A stretch of 64,000 bases of DNA from contig OW285191.1 in assembly GCA_935421135.1 (NCBI GenBank), positions 4,580,719 through 4,644,718 of the forward strand, in the 5' to 3' direction. Source of the stretch: Bugulina stolonifera (Eukaryota; Bryozoa; Gymnolaemata; Cheilostomatida; Bugulidae). The notes beneath the pieces were generated by a model. The model had not been told where the DNA came from and made no database searches. It saw only the letters and a program-made list of their open reading frames with translations. Position 1 is the first letter of the stretch. Each line of letters opens with the position of its first letter. Below, piece after piece: positions 23,392-38,400 of the stretch. Both the position numbers and the translations under genes were made by a program.

Positions 23392-26300
23392 CCTCATTTT
23401 TAACACTGATTTAATGGTTTTTTAAGTGGAAATGAAGAGAAACCTCCTCTGGGTGAACATCCTATAGTAAATAACTACGATCCATTACCTTCCTTCTCTC
23501 TTTTTTATGTTTATTTTAGATTTTCTAATCTCCTAACCACTGGGCCAAAACAGCACATAAAATCTTATGCTAGCCTACACAGAATGCCCAGTACGACCTT
23601 ACAGTCAGTAACTGTAACCATGATGTACATGTACATGTTGTACATTGACAATACATACTTTCAGGGAATTTGAGGTGCCTCACTGTAGTAAAAATATTTA
23701 TAATATATTGTTTATTTTATTTTTTAGGTTGGGTTCTAATCTACATGTACGTGGTATAACCGCAATACCCTAACATACCCAGTGATTGCAACAAGGAATG
23801 GAGAATTCACCAAATAAACTAGAGCTGCTATGCATGATATTATAGCAGTTGGAATATGTACCATTTGCATTTGAGGTTTGTCAGTTGATTTTTCGATTTT
23901 ACTTCTTACACTTTGCATTCTAACCAGAGGCTGTACCATATAAACAGGGGATGCTATCTAATCACCAGCTACAGTAAGATCTATTTAATGCATAATTGTC
24001 ATCATAATTCAAGTAAATATACATAAATCCTGCTATTAATTGTGGAAAATATGTGTTATGATAATTAATTACTCAGTGGCTAGAGACTATGAAGAGCTGT
24101 TAGAACTTACCCCACAAATGTAGAGATCTTAATTAGCTGCTCTATTTTGCTATTATCATCTAGATTAGGTTGTAGCTGAATTCATTAACTCCGGCCCTAC
24201 GCTACTACCACCCTCAGCTACTACCACACAAGTAGTATCTAGTAATGTAGCAAATATTCATGGAGAATGCAAGATCAATACCACCTATCTCTTGTGAAGA
24301 GAGGTGAATGAATTCAGGTAGATTTCTCAATATAATTAACATTAGTTTGAATGCTTCAACAATGGAAGTACAAAATCTATTTGCTTACTGAATAATATTC
24401 TTTGGCTCAGACTATCAATGTATAATAACAGCTAATCCCCTCATGATTATTGTTAACCACAGGCTAATTCCCAACAGCTACAGGCAACCAACAGCTACTC
24501 AGGCAACCACATGCGACACTATGCTTAGTTACTACAGGAGCTAATTATACACACATAGAATACTAGACTGGGGTTCAAAACCGTGACAGAAATTTCACTA
24601 GTCTGTGTTTTTAAAATAGCCCTAGTAACCTATAGTTCTGAAGGGGTCAAATACATGCTTCTGATTTCTGCCCGTCATATGGGTTTTCTAGAACTGCTCA
24701 AGTAAGTAGGTGGGAAAAGGCCAGGTAATGCAGACAAGAATAATGTTGTATATTATAATTAAATTTATAGCCATTTCAAATAAATGACTATATTATAGAG
24801 AAATACATGAAATCAGAGAATGCATGTCACTGTGGTTCTCCTCTAAAGCGGAGTTTACACTAGATTGCTGATGGCATGACTTGTGCACTTGAAGATCGAT
24901 TACATCGCAACTGAATTTTTAATTCAAGGTGAATTTTATTGCTTGTAAACCTACAGGAAACTACCTGCACAAAATACATTGTAAAAGGTCTTTCAATAAA
25001 GGGATGTATGTTTACAATATGCATGCAAGTTCTATGACCCTGAAGATATTGACAAAAGTTTGTAAGTTCTGCAGGGAACAATGGTCAGAGAGATGACAAT
25101 TCAGGCCTATTCATATCACATCAATTATGTCTTATAAATTCAGATTATTTGCTTGCAGTGAGATAAAGCTTTTTATTCAAAGAATTAAGCATGGTGGCAG
25201 GAAATCAATATACAGCATTCGGTGTATTATTTTCACTGTATTGATTAAACAGAAAGTCACCACACAAAACTACCTCTGGCACATTTTAGTTTATGGATAG
25301 TACTAACACTGAAGCGCATGTGTGCATGATCCACTATATATTACATTGTATGGCATGTATGCTATGCACTTTCCCTACCTGGCCTGAAAATCAAATGACG
25401 AATGTTATAACGCTTCATTCAGTAAACAGTAGAGTGAGTGGCAGCGTTGTTGTATAGAATAGAGTGCACATGAAACAATTCCCTGATATCTATACTTTTT
25501 TTTATTTTTAACAGATCAAATAATCATGGCATTTATACTGTTATTATTTATTGTAACTGTACAAAATGACTTGTACCTGTATAATGTTTCGCATAAGCTA
25601 CCAGAAATTTTTTGAAGTTGTCCTTTCTTTTTCATTTAGAAATACAGAGAGAGGATAACTTTCGAATTAATAGTACAGGGCTTTGTGCGCGATCTGGTGT
25701 AATATTGTGCTGTAGCGTAAGAAGGGATTAAATTCTTTCCAAGTAACAGATCAGACACTGACTGACTGAAGAATATGGGGACATTAGCAGAGCTGAGTCC
25801 AAGTCGGACTTCAAGTCAAGAAGTCCAGTAATTTTTGAAATTTTGACGGCAAGTCAAGTCAAAGTCAAGTCAGTGCTTCTTTAAGTCAAGTCAGTGCTGC
25901 CTTAAGTCGAGTCAAGTCAGTGCTGCCTTAAATCAAGCCAAGTCAGCATGCAGTGCAAGAAAGTGAGGTCTAATAATAAAAAAGATGAAAATGCCGAAAT
26001 CCACAGCATCTGACTAGCAAGTGTCAAGACGAAGATGATCAGACTTGTGTTTATGTAAAACAAGTCTTAGGTGAGAAAGAGAGAAAATCTTTGTGAAAGA
26101 GTTGGTTGTTTAGTGTGTGTGGATATGTGTGTCATCAGATGGCCAATAAATAATTGGAACAACACAAACAATAGCATTAGACAATTAACTAGTGCCTTTG
26201 TAATGTTATAATAGCTCGCATAATTACATAATATATTACCAACTTTCAACATCAAGGGTGCCCAAACTGGCTAGTGTATTTATTAGCTAATTATTACGCA

Positions 26301-27512
26301 AACCGAATTACAAAATACTCAGAAGTGGACTAAGATTAGATGCATAATAATACTCCATGTACATCTAGCATAGAGCAGTGGCGTATTTAGTGTAAGAAAC
26401 AGCAAAATCTTTTCACTGAAATATGAGAGAAAATTCTAGACGCTGACACAATCGACAAATCTCAGCATGAACACAACAGGCGTAGTCTGATATTAGACGT
26501 GCAAGCTTTATAAATAGCAATCTGCAGCAATAACAATTTATTTTATAATATAACACTAGCTATAAAGCTAGGTTAGGCATGCCTGGTAATAATATTTATT
26601 GATAACAAGGGGAGTCCCCGTCAGATCAAGCATTAGTCATCCCTGAATGCTTCAGCTGTGTTTGAATATTAGAAGCAGTCTCATATGAACCAGTACAGTT
26701 TCCGAAAACGCCTTATGTGACTTATCATTTGATTCATAGTTATTTATTCCACTCAAATCTGGAGAGCATATACACAAAGCATTTAAACAAGTAGTAATAA
26801 ATGATAAAAGGAATTGGATAGTGAGCTCGCTAGCCAATGTTCAAATTGCAAGCTTGTTACAGCTGTTAGCTCTGTTTCCGCCAACCTTCAAAAACAAATT
26901 TCAAACTACCAACCACGGACCACCTCTCGCTCTTCTCGAAATGATTAGGCCTTATCACTTATCATAATAGTAGTCCTACACAATTATTTTTAACAAAAGT
27001 TGAAATAGTCAGTGCAGGGAGCTAGAGTGGAGTCAAGAAGATATGATATCCAACTTGAATGTAGTAGGATTGACAGGAACCATTACCGAGCAACTGTGCC
27101 CACAATATCCATGAATTTACAACTGCTTGAAACAGGTCATTCCGAAACCGGACGTTTGGAAAACTGGCAGCTCGAAACACTAGAGTCTGAACCCTAATCC
27201 CCAGATTTCAACTAATTTTTATTTTTAATATCAATTTTCTTTGTTTTTCCTACTACTAACTTGTAGGACACTGAAAAAAATAATTATCTGTGAATTGTGT
27301 TCTTCAAAATACGGTTTATAGCTAACCTAAGCGAGTGTACTGACAGTGTATCAGAGGCGAGAGAACAGTTAGAGATCCGGACCCTGGAAAATAGAAGAAA
27401 AAACCACCGGTTGTGTCTACTGACCGGGATTCTTCAGAATAAAGAACATCCTGAGCATATGACGATATTATGGGTGGCAGAGAGATGGTAGCAATGGCCA
27501 TAGAGTTGTACC
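23392..27512. other. non-coding stretch, no gene supported
   Basis: AT-rich DNA without a coding region I can defend. It contains AGTC-rich direct repeats at 25799-25945 and a segment at 27140-27240 that loosely resembles 33270-33340. Confidence 0.5.
25799..25945. repeat. AAGTCAAGTCAGTGC-type tandem repeats
   Basis: Three to four imperfect copies of a roughly 26-bp unit (AAGTCAAGTCAGTGCTGCCTT), preceded by shorter AAGTC repeats. Confidence 0.8.
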
Positions 27513-28087
27513 CAGAGATGTGTGCAAGTTTTATTTTGGAAACTCAAGTTTTCATGGCCAACTCTTAGTTGTGACTCTTCAAGCTACAAGTCAATTCTTT
27601 CAGTGACAGATCAAAACTTTCAAGTTACGAGTTAAATATTTACATGTCCCCAGAAACTCAAGTTTTTGTCAAGTTATCCAAGTTAACTACAAGCAAGTTT
27701 CAATTCAATTCTTTTCTTGTTTAACTCGAGTCTTTTTATAGAGTTATTGAGTTATTGTTTAGCTTATGGTAAAATTTTGTTAGGAAATGGTGTTAGAAGT
27801 TTAAATTTCAAAGCAAAATGTCACAGTTTTAGTGTAAAATGTGTTATAATTGTGGTTGGTGGTTATAACTCACTGTGGTCATTACAATTCACAGCTGCCC
27901 AATAAAAACTCGAGTTATTGAATATTTCAACATAATGATGTGTGAGTTAAGAGTCTTTGATCATAGCCAAAATTTAATTACAATCCAAGTTACAAGTTTT
28001 TGACAGCTGTATATTCAAGTTACAAGTCTTTATAATAAGCCATAAAATGTTGCTTGAATTAATTCGAGTGAGAGTTTGGCATCTCTG
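27513..28087 (+). mobile_element. hAT-like MITE, copy 1
   Basis: Ends CAGAGATG and CATCTCTG are 8-bp inverted repeats of hAT type. The interior is built of many CAAGTT/ACTCGAG-type words. The copy at 45463-46062 is the same element inverted. The flanking 8-mers GTTGTACC and GTTATAGG agree at only five positions, so the target duplication is decayed or absent. The 62-residue frame at 27717-27905 recurs in the other long copy but has no coding signature. Confidence 0.75.
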
Positions 28088-29450
28088 GTTATAGGCCTAC
28101 CTCTATAATAATGACCACTAGAGCAGCTGCCAGAGGAAAGCCAATCTCAATATCAGCTAAAAGGTGAATCTATCACTCTCGTTTCCTGCCACGAACAATT
28201 CGTGAGATGAGATACCGACCTCCAATCCTAAACAGTGATATACTACTGTAAAAACTGCAGACCCTAGTCCAAAAATAATTAAAACTAAAGGCTCCCTTAT
28301 AGATTTTAATGAAATTGCTGGCAGAGTCCTACCTCATCCGAGGTAAACGTAATTTACACAGTTTCGAACTGTACCTTTTTATCTTTACCAACAACACTAC
28401 TATAACTATTACTATAGTAAAGTATATATCTTGAGATTGCACGTGCAGGCGAAACTTATGAAGAAGCATTTGTAGTGTAGTAATCCCTTATCAATATTCC
28501 GTCCAGTACAAGCAGTCAGACTGTGACGGAGCAGTGATAAGGAGTCAACCGAGCTACTGATTTTCTCAGAGAGGGGATAGCCTTCCAATTTTGAATTTTA
28601 ATTTATTGACTTTACTTTTACTTTACATCAACGAGGAAAACTCTGAGTCAGCTTAACTAGCTAGCTAAGCGTCATTTGCTAGTCACTATTCAGTCATACC
28701 TTCTCACAGTATGTGCGGAGCGGACAAGGAAGTCAAAATCTTTTCTGTAGGTCCACGTTCAAATAAAAATAAAAAGTTAAAGTAAAACAAGAATAATTCT
28801 TGTTTTACTTTAACTTTTTATTTTTATTTGAACGTGGACCTACAGAAAAGATTTTGACTTTATTATATATATTCTAATTCTTAGAATTAGAATCAGAATG
28901 TTATTTAATAAGACTGTTATAGCAGGCTTGCCAAGCTCCACTGATAAAAGTCAGGAAGTTCAGTATTTGGGAGGGAAGAGACCAAAATTTGAGTTGAAAA
29001 TCAGAGAGACTTAGCATGTGGTAAGTCTGGATTATTATAGGTCTCGATCATTTTATCTGCTACAGTTTTGACCTACGCGCCATTTGGCTGATTAGGAAAA
29101 GCCAGAATTCACGTGGCGATAATAAATCAGAAAGCCTGTGATCTACAAAATCTGAAAGTACCGAAAGACGGTGCACTCCCCCATTTCATACCTTTCTCGT
29201 GTCATCGTTTCTAGTACAGGTCAAGGTGATAACGCACAATTGATGTCTCATATAAATTGACATTTGTAATTGTCATGACTGAAGCACATTTCATGTAGGT
29301 CGTTACGAGATACTTGGTAACTACAACAATTTTTCTTACCAGTTGGAGTTTGAATACATAGAAATTATACATTTCTATATTTTGTGCAGTGTTATATTTT
29401 ATTCGAGGAAATAAAGTACATTAAGCAATTGTTCAATTAATAGATTAGTG
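28088..29450. other. KIF6 upstream region with hairpin
   Basis: No exon seen. It holds the perfect hairpin at 28730-28860 and presumably the KIF6 promoter and 5' UTR just before 29451. No clear TATA box was identified. Confidence 0.5.
28730..28860. repeat. perfect 64-bp inverted repeat, 3-base loop
   Basis: Arms 28730-28793 and 28797-28860 are exact reverse complements with loop TAA. No mismatch was found on reading both arms base by base. Confidence 0.95.
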
Positions 29451-32400
29451 ATGGTGAAGCAAACAATACAAATATTTGCTCGAGTGAAACCAACAAAGGC
29501 AAAAACCGGGGTGTGTATGACCATGAAAATATTTAATATTTTCATTTTAATATTTTCATATTATATATTTATATTAATAAAATTAAATCAATAAAATATT
29601 ATTAAAAATAAATTTAATAATTGTTATATTTATATTAATTAATGTAACTCTATCTTGATAATCAGTGATGATCTTTGATGTATCCCTCAACTAATAGTTC
29701 TAGTAGCCCTAGTCGCTAGTAGGGCATCAGTCTTCAGTGAGTTCGTTCACTATTGCTTTGCTAGTCAAGCCTATCAATTAGTATTACTATTCTATAGGCT
29801 ACTTACTGTTCTAACTCAGTTTCACAAGCACAAGTGTATTCAGTTGTATTGACCTTTATCTCTGGTGTTTGAAGCCAACAAAGGCAAAAACCGGGGTGTG
29901 TATGACCATGAAAATATTAATAAAATTAAATCAATAAAATATTATTAAAAATACTACTAATTCTCTGATGGTTCACAAATGCGGCAGAAGAGTCGTCCCA
30001 ACTAGAGGCAATATCATATTATTATTATTCTCTCACTTATTATAAAACCATTTATATTTTACCATTTTACAACCCTTTCACTCATATTATTTTATTGTAC
30101 ATAAAGATTATAGCATGTATCCATATTGAATTCATGGCATGCCATACCTGTCAACTATCCCGATTTGGGCGGGACCCTCCCTATTTCAAACTCTCACTCC
30201 CACCAGCTCCCTATATCCCTATATCCTCCTGATTTCAGGGCATCAGATAACTATTTTTCATTTTTGTATTATCTAATATCCAACAGCCAAGATTATCCAA
30301 TAAATAGCATCAAATTAATACCCTTGTTCAGTCTCATTTCACTCTATCTGGTATTTTGATACAGCTTTGGAGTTATCAGCTACTACATAGCTTATATTGT
30401 GCATGTGGTAGCTAATTTACATGTATTACTGATTATGCCAAAAAATAATGATTAGTGAAGTGCTGTGATAATACAGTGAAGCTTGGCACCCATACTCTCC
30501 CCCCCCCCATGGTTCCAACTGTCCAAATGTATTTTTACAGTTGGTAGTTAAAGGAGAAATTCACAAATTGTGCCCTACTTTGAAGTTAGTTTTTGTACTG
30601 TTCTAAACAAGATATTCGAACAATTATTGTACAGTATACTAAATCAACATATGTTCTTTTATTAATAACAAAGGATTTGTATTTTATGACCCTCCTTATG
30701 CCTCAATTAGTGAAATTAAAACTCCTTCTAAACGATTGAAAAGTTAGGAGTTATCTCCTTTTTGAGATTTCGCCATTCTATTTTGTGAGACTATGGTTTC
30801 CGGCGATCGACCATTCCTGGGGAGGTAACTTTATACTATTATCCGCATAACATAATGCTATGCTAATTATACATGTATTTGTTTTCCTTACTTTCATTTA
30901 AATTTCTTGACTGCAGTTGTCAGTGCAGTGCAATCACATAGACCTTAGCATCGTCTGCCAACAATGCAAATGCATTTATACCTGTACATGTATCAGTAAT
31001 ATAATATACATTTTATTATTATAAAACTTATGTGTGACAAATAAACATGCATGTACATGCTGAAGGTACCATATTGCACAACACACTGTATTTGTATAAA
31101 CATTATATGTAATCACGAATTCTTTATTATATCTACATATACATGTATGTATAAAAGGTTTACACAATATCATTGGGAATAATTTCTGACACTCTGCTAC
31201 CCATGAAAAACATTGGTAATAGTATTATTAAAAGTACACATTAAAATATTATACTGCAGGTGGCTAGGCTCCTGTGGATTCTATGATAGCTTTAACTGCT
31301 GAATCTATGGCAAAGCACTAATGATTACCATCATGTAGCACTTATGTGCTACTATGGTTTTATAACATAGCCAACAGTTTGTGCTAGAGAGTATTGAGCA
31401 GTCAGAGCAGAGGTGTACAAGTGGAGGAAGTTCCAGCAGAGTGCAGAGTGGACTGTGTTATGATCAAACTTCAACTTCACTGCCTGGGTTTCAACAGTTG
31501 AACACTTGCATAGTTGGTGAGGTAGAGGTCACTGGCAAGCCCTACAGTTATAGACTGACCTTGTTGACCATATTATGTTGACAGCTAACATAATGGCTGA
31601 TAGCAAATGGTTGCAAGATTCAGGCCATGGAGGTCAATAATTGTTTAGATGCAGAAGTGGAGAAATTTGAGATAACCTCTGTTTTTCAGTAAAACTTAAA
31701 CAGAAATCGCTTTTTCTAGATTTATTCCCCTTCTCCAAAACCCCAACTAAGGAGTAAGGAGGTCTATATAGCTTTCACCACTACTGCACCTACATGCAAA
31801 AGCAATGGACAAATATTTAACCTCAAGGAGACTGCCGGCAAGGATACCAGACCAATGGTGAATGAGGTTTCTTCCTAAAGTTGTTCCTGTTGAACTGGAT
31901 AGTTTACCCTCCATCGGTGTCTCTTGCGATATTCCAAGGCTATAACATTTTGTCTGGAACATCTTACCAGAATCTATCTGCAACCAAGAAATGACTGTCT
32001 CGTGAATTACTTTCATTTGCACATAGATCTGCCTACACACACAGTCTTTATGTGTAACAATGAATAATTCATGTAAGTGTAATTACTATAATAACCAAAT
32101 TCAAAATTATTAGAGACTCTGAAGGAGTATCAGATTCTAAATCTTCTTTGCCGATAAAGCATCAATGTTTAAGATACAGGATTCCGAGTAGTTATTCATA
32201 CAACTACCTACCTGAAGAGCTATATGGATATGAAACTGCATTCTCTTGAAAGCAACGGCTAGTGCATGGTAAAACTCATTAGTGCTTCAGTACTACAAAC
32301 TCATAGAATAAAGTAAGAGAGCATATCAGCATCTGGTGGCTCAACTGCAGCAGACACTGCAACATCCTACAACACAAGTCAACAAGCTGTATGTGTTAGT

Positions 32401-35400
32401 ATCAGCTCAACATTGATAGTATGCCCACTATCGTCAGTATTAGTCGTCGCAGCAGCAGTTTACTAGCAAAATAAAAGAACCATTTGTGGTGTTAGCTGTA
32501 GTTCGTATTAGCAGTAGGAGTAGTTACTTATAGTAGTAGTTAGCAGTAAGTTAAAGTGATAGCAGTGTAGTAGCAGTAATATGGTGATTTCAGTAGTTAG
32601 TTATGGTTGCATTAGTAGTAATCATGCAAGTAGTTAAAATCAGCAGTAGTAATAGTAGTAGTTGGTTACAACAATAGTTAGTCGTAGAAAAGTGGTAAGT
32701 TGTCGCAGTAGTACCAGAGGGTCCAGTAGTAGCTACAGTATCAATAGAATCAACAGAAGTTGAATTATCAATAGTAATAGTAGTAGTTAGATATAGTAGT
32801 CACAAAGACACCACAGTGTAGGCCCAATATTCTTAGTCACATAGGCCTATGCCATTATAGAGAATAGTTAAGAGTATCAATAGGGTTTGTCACAGTCACT
32901 GAGGCTAAAGTAAATTTCTTAATGGTCAGCATTGTGGAACAGATTCATAATATTGCACAAACATACATAGGATACTAGTTTTTTTCCAGAGATGTTTGCA
33001 AGTTTTATTTTGGAAACGAGTCTTTTAATAGGCCATAAAATGTTGCTTGAATTAACTGAGTCTGGCATCTCTGTTTTTTTCTTTCAGTCATTGGGCTTAC
33101 TTACTGCTTATTTTAATTTTATTTATCTGAATGCACGCCATGAAATGAAAATTAGCAAGATTAAAATAAAATTAAAATAGGCAGTAAAGAAAGAAATAGA
33201 ACACCAGGAAAGTATGGAGGTGAAGTGATGTACTGCAATCCAATACAATGGGAAAAAGACAGTTCCAAACTAAACCTCTCCGTGACAGTTTGAACCCCTA
33301 ACCCCACCCATAAATTTTCCTTTTTAATATTAATTTTTTCATTTGAGTTGTATTCTAATAAATGTAATCTACACAGTTGAGAAACGTCCTGCTGGAACTG
33401 TCTTTTTTTGGAAATGTTGCTTTACCATTTCCAACTAACAGCTTTCATCATTTATATTTAGCCTGTTTTGGTAAAAGCAACACACTAAATAAATTGAATG
33501 ATATATTATTATATTGATTTGCATTGCCTTCAATTGATTGTTTGACTTTTAATCATCAATTTACAGCGGCAAGTAAGCAGTAACTGGTGATTCATTTGTC
33601 TTGTGTCTAGTCAACAGCAATCTGATGCCAAAGAAATAAAAGTGATTTTATTGCAGCTTGAGTTCATGTTATATTTCCCACGAAAACTTACTGAGAGTCA
33701 CTGCTAGCTGAATCTGACTGAGAGTCACTGCTAGCTCCGTATCTGACTGAGAGTCACTGCAAGCTCCGAATCTGACTGAGAGTCACTACTAGCTCCGAAT
33801 CTGACTGAGAGTCACTGCTAGCTCCGCTGAACTACCAATGAAACCCATGGTAGAACAGTTATTAATTAATTACGTGCATAAGTAAATAAAAACAAACATA
33901 ATTGATAATAAATAATTATTTTAAACAAATTGAAACTAGCGTTTTTTATAGTTCAGTGAAACTGCAGTGACTGTCAGTCAGAGTCGGTGGGAAATAATCT
34001 AGTAGGATTAGAAAAGAATGAACAAATACTTATTATAATATAACTTGATTTGATTTCTTACCGACGGATAAATATGCATTGTAGAATATGCCGTGAGCTA
34101 TATTAGTCAGTATAAAAAACAAGCAAGTGTAAGTAGCAGAAAACTTTGGAAATTACTAAAAAAACACAAGTGGCTGTCGCAAACCAGTAAACTGTGAATG
34201 CGCAAACTTACCGGAAACAGCACGGCTATAGCAATATAGTGGTTTTAACGGGGCATATATTAATCACCTCGCATATCGGTGTAAGTCTGCAGATCTTAGA
34301 CTACCAACAAGGATGCGCCCATGACCAATCAGATAAACCAATTTTTTGGATAAAAACGCGGATTTTGGTATTTGTGGAAATGACGTCTGGAACCACCAGA
34401 TTTCGAACTATCACTTTAGAATCACTTCAAAATTTGTGATTTTCCCCTTTAAGGTCTTGAAAATTTCACCTGGGCACCCGGAAGTTGGGACTCGCTATAT
34501 TTTTTCACTCCAGGTTGACAGGTATGTGGCATGCCATAATGTCGTGTAGCGCTGGTGGAAGAAACCCTGTGATCATTTAGAATATATGCCTATATATAAG
34601 GCAGAACATTACTATAAATCCTTGGCTCCATATCAGACAATATGGAATTCAGCCCTAAACATCAAAGAAGTGCAATTAGCAAGAAAACCTCTTATTTATT
34701 TGAGGCTATAAGTACAATGAGAAGTCAGCTTGTCAATATCTTCTATAAATTCCTATGAGTTATTGGAGGTAATGTGTAGCCTATTTTACTGTAATTCTCC
34801 AAATGTACTTGGGTAAAAGGAATATAACTGCCGAAAGAGAAACAAAAAAAATTGGTGTAAGTGGTTTTTAATTATGTTTCCTGCTCATACAAAAGAGGAC
34901 AACTCAGGAGGACTACACAGCCTTTGGGGTTTCTTTCACTTTAATGCACCTTGCTAGAAGCTACTAACAGATCAAATGCCTTTGTGATAGCAATAAATTC
35001 TCATTATGAAGTAGCACTAACGCATATGTAGCCTACTGCTTGTGGAGTTAGTGCAAAAGTGGAGAAATTTAAGACAGCTTTTATTCTTTGCCAAAACTGA
35101 AACAAGAGAAACTGACTTCTCTACATACAGTACATGTATTATTGGTTGAACCCCAAACCTCAATCGTAAATGTGGATCTCAGGCTTTCCAAATTTCTTTA
35201 CTGCTTCACTTACACTGTTGGTGGGGGCAAATGGTTACTGTTTAAGCTATAGGAATGCATGGTAGTCTATAGTCCGAGTTACCAATAGTACATCAGTGTC
35301 AAACCTGGTCTGCACATAGTCTATGCAGGCAAACCCAACAGCTTACTAAGGTATCAACTTCAATGCATGTTAAATGGTTGGTTTTTGCGTTAACAGGTGT

Positions 35401-38400
35401 ATGACCTTGATCAAAAAGATGACAACTCCTCACTACTCACGTTCTTTGTCCCTAAAGATATGGGAGGTGGACTAGTGAACAATAAGAAAGAGAATTATAA
35501 GTTTAAGTAAGTGAGGATCGTGTTGTGACAAGTTACATGTAGTGCTCAACAACTTTGTTGTTTCAATACAAAATACTGGCAACGATATGCTAGTTTTTTT
35601 GCTGCTACTAAATTGTCTACTGATTTTACATACGTATTATACTTACATACTTACGTATTATATGTACATACGTATTATGCATACATACGTATTATACGTA
35701 CATACATATTATTAGTCTTCTATACCTTCTCTATTAAATCTCACATTTAGTCTACTAATGAGTAAAATGGTTCATAGATTTGAATTTGTTGGACTTTACA
35801 GTAGTTAGGCTTATGGTTTTTCACACATGGTAATTAAATGGATATGTTTTCGATTGTCGACACTAATAGATATGCAATGTATATATTTAGTAATACTTTA
35901 CAGGTTTGAGAAAGTGTTCGATCAGAAGTGTAAGCAAGAAGATATATTTGATAGTGTTGCAAAGCCTGTCATAGACAAGTAAGGAATGACAACACACTTT
36001 TATCTCCTATGATTACGCCTTGTATGGTTGGTTGCTGTATTTGTGAGATAATAGCTAGCAGGACATCTACTTTGTTCATCCTTCAAATATTAAACTATTC
36101 AAATCTTCATGATGGGATACAGAGCTAATCAGCTGACATAATCTGTTCTCTTTTGCAGTGTAGTACAAGGTTATAATGGCACAATATTTGCCTATGGGCA
36201 GACTGGTAGTGGAAAAACATTTACCATCACAGGAGGTGCTGAGAAATACTCTCAACGAGGAATTATTCCAAGAACCCTTGGCTATATTTTTGAATTATAT
36301 GAAAAGGTATCAAACTGTAGATATATTTGTGTTTTGTTTCTTTATACAAGTTGTTTAGTTGTATCATGTGATAGATGTTAGTCGCTGCCTCACACGGTGT
36401 CACAACAGGATGTGACACATATTATTGTTATATGTCAAGGCCAGTTATGGTAGTTTTTCTCATCGTGTAGAGTTATGTTGTGTTGCCTCTCCAAATCCTA
36501 CTGCTTGTTACTATTGTGATTGCAGAATATCAAAGATTTTAAGTAGAACTTGCATTCCTCCATATAATAAATCTACACCATTACTAAAACCCGCTAATGT
36601 TGCTCACTATGTTACAGATGCCTGAAAGGGAATTTTCTACCAACATATCATACCTAGAGATATACAATAACAGTGGCTATGATTTACTGGATCCTAAACA
36701 TGAAGCTGCAAAGCTGGAAGATTTGCCGTGAGTTCTTTTAGACAATGTTCTGTTTCTTTAGAGATTAAATGAATTGTCTATCTACAATAGATATGTATGA
36801 AAGTATGTTTTATTATAGATTACGTTGCTCTAACGTTGGTTTAATTACGGCAAATATGCGGCTGCTGATTGGCTGCTATTATAGACCTATTGTGCTTGAA
36901 TGAAGCTATAGGTTAATGAACTTTGGCATGCTGAACAAATTTTGCACTTATATGTAGGCTTACTGTATTGATAGCGTTTTATTGTGCATTATATAACTCA
37001 CAGTTTCTTCACTTGGGTTGGGTGAAAAACATCAGTATCTTTCAGTGTTTGACAAAACTTGTTCATACGATTAGAATAACCCATAACGTGATTCTAAAAT
37101 GGAAACAGTTGTATGTTATTGCAAGAGTCGGAGGTCATTATTTAATTCAACAGTAAAGTATCACTGGTTGAAGATGAAGGTCAGAATATTCACTTGAAGA
37201 ATCTTTCCATCCACGCAGCTGGAAACGAGGAGGATGCGCTTAACTTACTATTCCTTGGCGACACCAACAGGATGATTGCCGAGGTGGGAACTACTGCCTT
37301 TTAGTAACTGGTCATTGCACATGAAAATCAGTCCAGCACAGTCAATACAATACACATAACACAATAACAAGTACACAATCAGTGTCACAGTGTCAACACT
37401 GATCTGTGTCTAATCACAATGTGTATGCTTTTGGTAAAAGGCCAAACGTTGATAGCGAAGATTCTGTGCTCACAAATACATAAGGTCAGTAGGGTAGGAC
37501 ATCGAGGCGCTCTCTCTTTATATGCACGTGCATGTATACTTTGGATTTAGTAAAGTGAGTTTGCATTATTGCTAACAATAAATTCGGAATATCAGTCTAC
37601 ATTTGTATTTGCTTAGTATATTTTATGTACATTGTACATGTATATGAAAGGATTTGTGTCCCCCTTTCACTGCACCACAATCTTTCCTGGTTTACAATAA
37701 GCCTCCAGAGTTTGTGTATGAAAACTGGCAAGTACAGAGTCTTGAGACCAAAGATCTCTATGCGGCAATTTTGAGGAGGTTTGAACTTCAATTTCTTTTT
37801 TAAATACCATTTAATGGGTTAGTCATGTTAGCTCACACCTCAGTGCTTTCCATATAGAAGTAAAATTACACCTTTTGTTATCCAATCACATTGTTGTAGA
37901 CTCCGATGAACCAAGCATCAACTCGCTCACACTGTATATTTACAATTCACTTGATGTCTAAAGAAGTTGGATCAGCAACAGTGCGCAGGTCAAAGCTCCA
38001 CCTCGTTGACTTGGCTGGGTACGTCACCATATTGATATTCACTCTACATTGTACTTGTTTACTGACACTAGTGCCTGTCTGGCCAAAATAATCGCCGTCT
38101 TTTAAAGAGTTTATATATGGCATAAAATAACGGCATTTGTTGTTGTATGTGACATTTCATACAGTTCTGAAGGGTTCTGCTGCAACACTCTCTACTAACA
38201 TATACTATATCATCATATTTATAATGGAAGTATTAATCCTGATTAGTTGAGTAATGTCACACTAATATTATTCAATGTCTCTCATGAACAGCTCAGAGAG
38301 AGTATCAAAGACCGGAGTTAATGGGACTATTCTATCTGAAGCTAAATATATCAACCTATCTCTACACTTCTTAGAGCAGGTGAGTGGTGGTTAGAGCAGG

